The notes under the pieces: model-generated
The model's input: only the letters and a program-made list of their open reading frames with translations
Database searches by the model: none
What the model was told of the DNA's origin: nothing
Position numbers and translations under genes: made by a program
Shown: piece by piece, positions 46,490 through 55,398 of the stretch
How the letters are laid out: each line of letters begins with the position of its first letter
Numbering within the stretch: position 1 is the first letter of the stretch
Assembly (NCBI GenBank): GCA_022559845.1
Contig: CM040123.1
Location: 322,009,933 to 322,073,932 of the forward strand
Source of the DNA: Amorphophallus konjac
Taxonomy: Eukaryota; Streptophyta; Magnoliopsida; Alismatales; Araceae
Reading direction: 5' to 3'
DNA length: 64,000 nucleotides

Positions 46490-47346
46490 TGTTGAGTGTG
46501 TGATTTTGATGATTACAAAATGACTTTATCCCTTGGCCTTGTGCTTGAATGGTTCTTTAGGTTTTCATGTGCTTGAATCTCCTTATCTTCTTACTATGGA
46601 GTTTTAAATTGATACATGGCTGTGGAGATTTAATAGTGTGGTTATTTTAAGATTAAAACTCATGTTGTATATGGATTGAAGTTATTGAATTTAATGTTAT
46701 ACTAATGTGGGTGGTGTGTTTGACTTGTCAATTTGGTACACTTGTGAACGTGCAAGTTTTTATGTTTTGAACTGACATTTTCACTCTTGAGATGACAACA
46801 TTTGAGATGGTAGTGTTCCAACTTGATATGCATGCTATATTGTTCATTGCCATTTAAGGAATGCTAGTTTCAAAGGAGGAGGTAATATTAATTTCAAATC
46901 CATACTAATTTGGTTTTTCTATAGTTTGTAGGTTCAAACCATCAAAACATTTCTTCCGGAATCAAGGGACTTTGGTCACATTTATACCATTGCGTTTATA
47001 TGGCTTAAAGGGGCTGAATTTGTATCTTTCATAACCCTCAGTAGAGGGGTCGACCCCTGGGGTTGACCCCCCGGGGCCTGGGCTGTCTGCACTGCAGACA
47101 AAATAGGCAGTTGAAGGGGTCGGCCCCTGGGGTCGACCCCCCTTAGCCAGACTTCTGTCTAGGCTATTTTGTTTGCAGAATCATGCAGGGTCAACCCCTA
47201 GGGTCAACCCCTTCCAGACAGGATTTTCGTAAGTGGCTAAAACCCATTGTTTTGGGTTGAAAACATTACCATTCTACCCCTAAAAGGTTCCTACACATAT
47301 GAGGGCATTCTTAACGTGTTTTAGGAGGGTTTTATGTGTCTTTTGG
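46490..47346 (+). repeat. S 3' LTR, truncated
   Basis: It matches 39832-40644, then stops at the X2 LTR start; the rest is not in the window. GTCGAC palindromes are present as tandem pairs at 47046-47070, 47116-47140 and 47188-47211. Confidence 0.88.
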
Positions 47347-48192
47347 TGTTGGCACTCAAAATGTGATTAACGACGATCAAGCTTCAAAGACAAATGACAC
47401 GGTCCACTGAAGCATAGAAGCCAATGGATACCAACATACTGAAGCCCTCTTAAGCTGCCAGAGCCTCAGGTCACCCTGTATGATCACCGGGGACTTGACC
47501 TCAGGAGAATCGAGATGAATTCACAACCAACCGGCAGTGCGACCAAGCCTGCCCAATGAACCGACATCGACTCTGTCATGCCGCATACACTACACCCGTT
47601 GTCCGACCAAGGACAACGGTCTACCCAGTGGCCCGCCACCTTATGAAAGACTCTCCTGAGATGAAAGAATGTCCGTAGCTCTTCAGAATGGAGGATCGAT
47701 GGTTCTGTCGATGGAAGATCCCGATTACCCAGCAAGGGTACGGCTTCTCACCAAGTTGGGTCCGTTAGTGGCCGAATGATCGCCCAGCCAGGGCGGAACT
47801 ATCCCGGGTGTTATTCCACCCTTCGAGAAGCTTTGAACATAAACCAGGCCGAGCTGGCAGCACGAATAATAGTACCGAAAGTCGTGTCAGTGAAAAACCC
47901 GCGTGTTCAAACTGGAGATACTCAAGATTCTGAGAGGGGACATATGTCATCTCGAGAGCTTCGTCAAGGCTTCCCGTCAAGGTTTTGAAGGACTGCGGCA
48001 AGATGAATGGTCACGGTGACTCCCGGGACCACCCCTGGACTCATTGGCTAACCCGCGTCAAGCGGAAGAAGTTAATACGGCTCGACCCTTACCGGCGCGT
48101 CGCCCTTTATCCGGCGCCCTCAATTTTGGCGCGCCCAAATGCTTGGAGGACCCTTATCTGGCGCGCTATTTCCCACGCCAGATTAGGCTTCC

Positions 48193-48200
48193 CTATATAA
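48193..48200 (+). promoter_or_regulatory. TATA box of X2 LTR
   Basis: CTATATAA within CTTCCCTATATAATGAACAC, the best promoter candidate in the LTR, about 850 bases from its start. Confidence 0.55.
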
Positions 48201-49455
48201 TGAACACTTGGTTCGACAAAGTAGGAGGAGGTAATAGAAAAGAAGAGGAGATCACTTTAAAAATAAAAAAAAGAACGATCATAAAGAGGTGGAAGGCATA
48301 GAGACTGAGTGCTCGCCGGGGAAGAAGGGTTTCCTTCGGAGAGCCTGTTTTCCTGCCGTTGTCTCCCTCTGCTCAGCCTGAAGTCCTCCGGAGCCAGAGA
48401 AGAAGAGTGAGGGTCCGATACTCTGTTCGAGGAACAGGTGGCTCACATGGTTTTCTCCCCGTCGTCTCCCCGACTCCTCCCCTAAGATCTAATGTAAGCA
48501 AGAGGGGGGGATGGCGATGATATGAGCCAATCTCCCCCCTCCTCGCCACCTCTTTGGTTTGTTCCTCTGCTGTAAATCTCTCTGTAACTAGTGAACGGTG
48601 ACCGTGCGGCAACGCCGACGTCGGATTTGTAATGTATGTTTTAGCTCCCTGTTCACGGGATGATGGTATACACGTATGTGTTGGTGGATTGAATGCTCGA
48701 TGCTGTGTCTCCTTCTTCCACTTCTATCTCAGTCGGTGCGGCTGTCTGTTTCCCCTTGTGCGTGGTTTCTGAATCCGGTTTCTCCGACTCCGAATATGCC
48801 CTGGGACACCACGGGCTACAGAGATAACCCCTCCCCGGGTCTTTCACGTCGACGCAGTGGCCGTGTCCTACTCGATGGTTCCTGCATACTTTGTGAATAG
48901 AGGCGTGCTTGTGCACGTATCTCTTCCTGCTCTGTTTCAAGGTCTGATCTCCATTTTATTTTCTCTCTACACTGTTCTATTGCTCAGAGAAGGTGGGGTC
49001 ACCTCTAGAACACCGAGGCCCGTCCTGTGACTGCTGCATGCCAGTTACTCGAGCATATGTATATGTAGTTAAATTATCCTATCTACATACTAGTTACCCC
49101 TCTCTATAATTGCTAATCACCTCTTCCCCCGTGAGTGTCAAATTTCTTTAACCCTCGAACGTCAATGCTCCAACCCAGGCTCGGTAATCTATCAACTCAC
49201 CAGCTGTCATGTGGTGTTACACATTCATGTTCTCATCCCGTCTGCATTCAGGGTCTGCGAGCTTGCTTGATAGCACTGCTCCCAATAATCCGGGGAGGGG
49301 GACATCCCCCACTATTTCATAGAGTCGTCGAATGGCCAAAGGGGCTCCATCTGTGAGTGATGGATGTTCCCTATGGGCCGTAGGATGAATATCAACATGG
49401 GTTTCAGCCCGACAAATTCAAATTCACAGTCCTTCGGGACCCTATGGTGACTAAG

Positions 49456-49654
49456 GGACGAGTGCCCCTCGTAGGCCAATCCTCAGGGATTCTCTCCCTA
49501 ACCGTCGTCTCTCTCTTTCGGATATGGTGTTGACTATGGGTCGTGTGCCCCTTGTAGGCTAGCCCTCGGGGACCTCACCTCCCTCATTAGTCGCCTCGTC
49601 CGTTTGTTTCAACCCACGGAGCCATGGTGCCCCTTGTAGGCTAGTACTCGGGGT
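49456..49654. repeat. Three ~83-base repeats in X2 LTR
   Basis: The shared core GTGCCCCTTGTAGGCTAG or a close variant, followed by CTCGGGG or CTCAGGG, occurs at about 49461, 49544 and 49627. One copy is recognisable on the minus strand of X1 (about 18990-19030). Confidence 0.75.
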
Positions 49655-50017
49655 TCCCTATCCGATTGGGATTAGCTGGCTACCATAGTGCCGACCGACT
49701 GTTTAGGGGCTTACTCCACACGTGAGTATGACCCCGTTTCTCTCCAGCAATCTTTCAGGGACGGGGGAGATGCTGCCAAATGTTTCATCAGGTTTCTTGA
49801 TTAATAATGTTATCTCCGTGAATTGGTTTCAATAAAACATAAGTTCTCAAGTAATAAACTGCTGTGCTCGAGTATGAACCTCGCACTGGCTCATAACTCT
49901 GCTCCTGGGGAGCCATGGACTTTAATTCAATAGGAAATCAACCTAATTAACCTCAAAACACTCAATAGCATCTTAATAAACTAAAATAGTTTCAAAATTC
50001 CTCAAAAAATCAACTAA

Positions 50018-50255
50018 AACGGTGCGGTCCTAATCCGGCGCGCCCTAATATGGCGCGGTACCCCCCCCGCACCGGATTAACAATAGACTCATAGCTTCAT
50101 GACTTTAATTGGTTTGTTCCCGGTGCGCCCTAAACCGGTGCGCCGAAGGCCACCGTGCCGGTTTAATGTTTGCCATGGCCGCGCCGGATTAATACTCTTT
50201 GCCTATGATTGGCCGCGCCGGGGAAACCTATCCCTACGCGTGGTCGCGCCGATTT
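50018..50255. repeat. GGCGCGCC-type CpG palindrome cluster in X2 LTR
   Basis: Repeated words include CCGGCGCGCCCTAAT, CCGGTGCGCC, GGCCGCGCCGG and CCGGATTAA. A smaller cluster lies at 48085-48185. Spacing is less regular than in T, L or W. Confidence 0.65.
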
Positions 50256-51038
50256 TGAACTGTTGTGCTATTCTAATCACTCACTCGCCTTCGAAGCGAT
50301 CCTCGCCTCTCGCGGTCGAGATTAATAAACCTCAATCAGTGATAAACCAAATAAGGGGAGGGTTGTTCAAGTCCGAACCGTCTTATTATCATGCTTTTAC
50401 TCTCATGTCTGTTATCATCATGCTTTCGCTATCATGTCTATGTTACCACCTTTGTCTCCCTCGGTGGAGATTAATATACTTGATCGATCATTATTCATCT
50501 TCATAACTCTGTGACCGTGCTTAGTGTAGTCATGAGAATCATGCATGCATGCCTGCATGGACCCCCCTCCGGTATATCAAATGGCATTGACGAATGTCTG
50601 GGTCACTCCCCATCGAAAGTCTTTGCCATGCGCAATGGTGGTCTTCGGACCTATGTCCTCAGCCACATATCGAGGGTCTCCAACTTAATGAACCATGCTT
50701 CTCTTGCATGATAGATAAAAGCATTCCATGTGACCTCGTCACATTCATCCTTTGCATCTTATTTCGGCCTCGGACGGCCCGCTATCTCGAAAATTAATCA
50801 AAGGTTTCCTCCCTTATGGGGGATGTAATTAACGTCATAGCCTTTATGGCATGGCGGACTGCTGGTCCCGACCCGAATCTCACTTTCGCCCACATGGGTG
50901 AGAATGAGCGCACAATAAACTTGTCACTTACGTGACTGGCACGCTTGCGCAGTCAATTAACCAATTGGTTATTCACTAATCAGCTGGTTGATCGACCCGA
51001 ACAAAATGACCCAACAAAATTTCCCGTCCCAACAAGTC

Positions 51039-51055
51039 TGGCACGCCCGGTGGGA
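51039..51055 (+). promoter_or_regulatory. X2 primer-binding site
   Basis: TGGCACGCCCGGTGGGA lies four bases after the LTR end CCCAACA. The matching tRNA is not identified from sequence alone. Confidence 0.75.
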
Positions 51056-51151
51056 TCAGTGTCACCTTTCATCTCTTTGCCGAGATATGAGGGCCCCGCG
51101 GCCCTCCCAAAGACTGCTGATCATTTGTTTGTCTTATATGGCAGGCATACA

Positions 51152-51763
51152 ATGGCATCATTGGGACTTGCTGCTATTACCTTCAGCCCTGCGATCATCG
51201 CCGGCCATGCTGAACACGGGTACATGGCGGTGCCCACTGTCTTGGGGTCATTCCCTGTTGCCGTAGGCTTCCCCAACTTTTTGGGTTTGGCCTTTGTTGA
51301 CCTACTTCAAGTGGAGACCTTGGAGCCTGCCGAGGAGACTGCCAAGAAGGTTGAGTCCTTGAAGGCTCGATGCTCTGTGGGCTCGATCAAGAGTTTGGTT
51401 CCGGTCGCCAGTTGCCTGGTGCACCACATCACCCATGGGGCCCGCCCCATTCCTACCAAGAATGCCGGAGGACGCCAACACAGAGGCTTCCGGTAGAATA
51501 CTGCTACTGTTACCAGATGTCTCTCTGTATCCGGTAAATCCATGCTAATCGGTGGAGTTCGTGTCTTCCTGGACGGACGCGATGCTCAGGTGGTCCCGGA
51601 TCGGGTCGTCCCCATCGTACCTATTCACAACTCCTACCAAGCCCTCTCTGGAAGGAGAGCTGAGAAAGAAGAAGCCGACCACCATGACCGTGAGAAGCTG
51701 GCCCCTAGGCCGAAGAAATTCAAGCAGGTTTGGGTCCCTAAAAAGACCCAGCCTGCCTACTAG
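51152..51763 (+). pseudogene. X2 leader ORF upstream of gag (one in-frame stop)
   Basis: About 204 codons from the ATG at 51152, broken by one TAG at 51494. The N-terminus is hydrophobic (MASLGLAAITFSPAIIAG), followed by HAEHGYMAVPT, VGFPNFLGLAFVDLL, then VVPIVPIHNSYQAL, and a basic end KKFKQVWVPKK. Its X1 counterpart lies at 4758-5340. The hydrophobic start could be a signal or membrane segment. It lies about 100 bases after the primer site, so it is the first ORF on the genomic RNA. Unrecognised family. Confidence 0.6.
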
Positions 51764-52156
51764 GTCACACCAACCCGTCATTGCCCTGCATGTGACGGAA
51801 TGGGAATGAAGAAGGAAAGGGGCCCGACCCCAAGGAATGAAGAGACGGTTGTGGACTTTCCACGCCGTGAATGTTTCGGGGCCTGCGCCCGACAAGCCAA
51901 CATCCTTACAGTGGGAAGAAGATTCTAGCAACTTGTCGGACAAGCCCGACTTGCTTATATCCCTCCCGTGAGAGGTCGACAACTACCTCCAGTCCTACAT
52001 CAGGGACTGAGGCAAGAAGAAATGACCAGCATGGTCAGGAATTACTTCAGGGGTCTAGGCAACCCCTCGCTAGGCCGACAACGACTACTATAAGCAGCCG
52101 TGGCTGAAGAGGACTACTGCCCATCAACGGCAGTTGAATAAGAAGAAGAAAGAAGG

Positions 52157-52701
52157 ATGACGTCGTCGATCGCCGACAATGGTTACGAAGATGGCTTCGA
52201 TGTTGAAGCCGATGAAACTGCCCCTCGGCGGGAAGAAATGAAAAGGATCTCTGTGTTCGAGAGACTAACCTTCTCGAAGCATGCAAAGAGGAAGGTTCAT
52301 AGACAAAGAAGAAGAATGCAGATCTTCACCTGCAATATGGCTGGCATATCTGGCCAACATGGAAGGCTCCCAGAAGACCCTCACGAGCTGGCTCAATTGG
52401 TCGGTAGGCCAGGGCCGAACACTCGAAGGGTAGAAGCTGCAAGGGAACTGTTGGCGGCGACTAGAGGGGAGCAAACCCTAGCCCACGCCCAACAATGTGA
52501 TGAGTCTGCTATCCTGACCGCCAATGTTGTGACAGCGGAAGAAGAAGAAGATGTCTTGCTCGACATCCTACCTGAGGGTGCATCCGGGGAGACACCGGAA
52601 GCTATTCCCAACACTGTAGCTATGGATCCGACAGTACTGATGATACTACAAAGGTACCACCAGGAGATAGAGCTGCAGAAGAAGCAACTGATGGACAAGA
52701 C
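52157..52701 (+). pseudogene. gag: X2 gag, N-terminal part, cut by W
   Basis: The open frame from the ATG at 52157 contains QIFTCNMAGISG, LPEDPHELAQL and RPGPNTRR, matching NMAGVASHYGALPEDHEEVARL and RPGPVTRRR at the start of X1 gag. It ends with a MILQRYHQEIELQKKQL helix equivalent to MLLQAYRQEIEAPKMQV in X1, then runs into W. The capsid core is missing from the window. Confidence 0.8.
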
Positions 52702-54121
52702 TGTAGATCATGAATTTATGAACACCTCCAAAATTGATGAATTTGCCTTTTAGCAAGATAATCTAGCAAGATAAAAGCACTAAAGTCGATGATAAAAGAG
52801 GGGGTGAAACATGCATTAATAAGATCCGTGATCGCCATTGAGGTCAGAAACATGCCAAATAATAAAAGACTAAAATAGGGGCATGCTACATACCTCAGAA
52901 ATTCATGAGGGGGGGCCAGCCGTAGGCCTGAAGATGAACATGCTATATCATCCTAGCGCGTTCTTCAGGTCGCGCTAGTTACATATAACGCGATATCAGA
53001 TAGGAAGCAGGCTTATTTGGATTCGTTCCTTCCTTGCTCCAAGGCCGGCCTAGGTGCAAGGGCTCCACGTATTAGTCTTCTAGTGCCTGCAAACAATCAT
53101 AAACAACAAACAAAAGGCCCATTAGATCGAGATTTTAGTAGAATCTGCCCCTATTCTTAATCAAAAGCATGCAAACGGGGGGCTCGATTACCTGGGGGTT
53201 TGGTGGTTTTTAAACCCCTATGGATGGGCAAAAGATAGGTGTGGTGTGTGTGTATGCATGTATTTCGTAAAAGGAGTGTTTTGAAATCAATATGCAACGC
53301 TATGCAAAGATTAAAATTCGTAAATTGGGGAAAGAAAAAGAGTAGAAAGAGGAATAACACGAAAAGAGCCCCTAAATACTCCCTTGGGTGTGCGAGAAGC
53401 GAGGATCTATTGATCTGGCACGAAGAACTTCCTCCTACTCATCAATATCTTGAGTGGCATCCTCTGAAACGACGGCCAAAGGGTGCAATTTATAGGAGAA
53501 AGATCAAGAAGCAACCCTAGGTCGGAGTTCAATTCAATCCGATGATTTGACGACTCAAATTGAGCTAATCCTGCCGATTAATGAGGGGGAAAGACTCCTA
53601 TTAGGGTTTGGGACCTTCCTTTGGAAGGAAAACGATTGGAAACTTACCAAATAAGGACTCTGAGTCGAAAGAAGGGAGTCCGGGTCGGACTGGGTTCTGC
53701 CTGATAACGCGCTATACTGCCATAGCGCGTTCATGAAGAACGCGCTATGACGATATAGCGCGATAATTAAAGGCCCATGAAATGATTTAAAAAAGGAGAA
53801 ATATCCTTTGGGCAGCCATTTAATCAAATATTAAGTGAGAATAACATCCAAAGTGGACGCTACAATGATCAAACGTCAATCAATAACAACTGCTCAAATG
53901 ATAACTTCAATTAGATCCACCACGCGCTATGAACAAGAAAGCGATAAGAGCGGATAGCGCGGGAATGCCAAACTCGAGACGAGATCCAAGGTATGGAATT
54001 GAAATGTTGGTCCAAGAATGGGGAGAAATCCCAGAAAATCAACCAACTAAGGATCAATTGGGGCATTAACTAGGAGAACAAAGAAAATGCTCAATTTATC
54101 GGCCAAAATTGGGTGTCTACA
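52702..54121 (-). repeat. W 3' LTR (left, complete)
   Basis: 1420 bases. On the minus strand it starts TGTAGACACCCAATTTTGG, a common start of plant Ty3/gypsy LTRs. It carries 22-nt CGCG modules at 52939-52994 and 53706-53764, and a broken one at 53922-53962. Compared with the visible right LTR, differences are few and mostly CpG transitions. Target site on the left is AAGAC. Confidence 0.92.
53487..53496 (-). promoter_or_regulatory. TATA box of W LTR
   Basis: The minus strand reads CCTATAAATT, in agreement with the element orientation. Confidence 0.55.
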
Positions 54122-54125
54122 GATG

Positions 54126-54134
54126 CCCCTCCTT
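54126..54134 (-). promoter_or_regulatory. W polypurine tract
   Basis: The minus strand reads AAGGAGGGG, four bases before the LTR start TGTAGACACCC. Confidence 0.65.
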
Positions 54135-55226
54135 GATATCCGCTTTGCAGGGGAGCGAAACGGAGGTGAAACGGAGACAAAACGGAGACGACACAGAGTG
54201 GTAGTGACGGGGAGATGAAGTGAAAATACAGGGGAGCGGACTGATAAGTGGATATCAAGGAAAAAGAGACACCCATCACAACCGACAAATGATAGGAATA
54301 ATCCAAAAAACTCCGAGCTAACCGCAAGGTCAAGCTAGCATCGGTGACTCCTGCCTAGAATGATAGGTACGGAACAAAGAAAAGGGAGCTGATCAACCTC
54401 TTGCACAAAAGAGGCACCCGCAGCGCGTAGCAACTATGAATTTCACTCAATTAGTTGAATAGAGGCGAGCCCGGCGGATCCATCGACGCCATCGTGCGAT
54501 TCACAGCTAATGAGTGGATCAAAAGAAGGAGGATAAGTTGAATTGGATCGAAAGGGGATAAGCAAATTCCAGGCAAGGGTCACATCGACCAGTGAGATCT
54601 AGTGTCCAACTAGGAGTAATCTTTCAAATTCAGAATGTAATTGAATTTCTTTGTTCAAGGACAAAAGCATTATTGATCCTTAATCGAGAAGGACTGAACA
54701 TTCATGGATGTAAAAATGACATGATGCGTGTAGGGCTAAAATAAAAGAAATCATTAAAATAAATGCCAAGAAAGGATAAAATATAAGATACTCAAGGATA
54801 ATATTGTTAAATCAAACAGACTTGGGTCAAGAGTTATTCGCAACCACGGCGTTCGAGATGGAGTCCATCGTCCCCAAATTTGTCTGACCTAACGGCCTAT
54901 CCGACGATTAACTGCATGTTTCTAGATCATCACTGTTTTTGGTAGAGGGGAACTCAAATCCCGAAACATACAGAGAACCAGTCGGTCCTTGAGATAATAT
55001 AATAATGTAAAATAGCATATAGTAATGCAATAAAGGAAGGGATAAGGAAATACTTACCTGATGGCATGCCACTTCATTTTTCTTCCTGAAACACAATGTT
55101 AAGCCCAAGTAGAACAAATCCAAGTACGCGTAAGCAGGAGAATGCAAATTTTTATTCATCCACAAGCTGCATCTTCTTTTCTTTTCTCCCCCCCTTCTAT
55201 TTTCATTTTTCCTTTACTTTGATTAT
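54135..55226. other. W spacer between polypurine tract and PMD gene
   Basis: No gene is recognised. It probably includes promoter-proximal sequence of the PMD gene. A minus-strand frame at 54908-55165 has no recognisable features. Confidence 0.5.
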
Positions 55227-55281
55227 CACGCTATATATACATAGCGCGACAATGTCGCGCTATGAACATATAGCGCGTCAT
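55227..55281. repeat. 22-nt CGCG modules upstream of the PMD gene
   Basis: Two modules overlap a CTATATATAC box at 55231-55240 and an in-frame upstream ATG at 55252. Both follow the form CGCGCTA-N8-TAGCGCG; the first has CACGCTA. Confidence 0.8.
55231..55240 (+). promoter_or_regulatory. Candidate TATA box of the PMD gene
   Basis: CTATATATAC lies 160 bases before the ATG at 55399, inside the centre of a palindromic module. No cap-site data can be read from sequence. Confidence 0.4.
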
Positions 55282-55398
55282 CTACCCGCAGGTTTTCAAA
55301 AACCGCCCCCCTTCTATTATTTCAAACTCACTCTTTTCCCTCTCCCCACTCCCTCTCTCACCCTCTCACCAGCCCGAAAGTTCCATTGCCCTAATCCG

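Larger units (their letters stand above)
39832..47346 (+). mobile_element. S: Sirevirus-like Ty1/copia element without pol
   Basis: The LTRs start TGTTGAGTGTG, and the intact LTR ends CCCAACA (TGTTG/CAACA inverted ends). A Met-type primer site, a coiled-coil gag with zinc knuckles and a GPKKTWVPK ending, and multiple polypurine tracts all fit Sireviruses. No copia protease, integrase or RT is seen in the following 3 kb. The right LTR is cut at 47346 by the start of X2. Confidence 0.88.
47347..51034 (+). repeat. X2 5' LTR
   Basis: The LTR is 3688 bases long. TATA box at 48193-48200. GGCGCGCC-type CpG clusters lie at 48085-48185 and 50018-50255. A ~83-base unit with GTGCCCCTYGTAGG is repeated three times (49456-49654). 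Homology to X1 is clear at 50790-51034. No gene is called: open frames here are not shared with X1. The left boundary rests on the TGTTGG/CCAACA ends and on S homology stopping there. Confidence 0.75.
47347..52701 (+). mobile_element. X2: second member of the X family, interrupted by W
   Basis: LTR 47347-51034 (TGTTGG...CCAACA ends), primer site, leader ORF and start of gag, homologous in order to X1. Gag is broken at 52701 by W; the remainder and second LTR would lie right of the window. Confidence 0.8.

Noticed and set aside
47484..51034. Several 60-140 codon frames in the X2 LTR
   Set aside because: None is shared with the X1 LTR, none shows a family motif, and they overlap each other on both strands.
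55252..55398. Upstream in-frame ATG of the PMD gene as the main start
   Set aside because: The extra 49 residues begin inside a palindromic module and are rich in Phe, Pro and Leu. The ATG at 55399 starts the acidic region more naturally. Kept as an alternative only.
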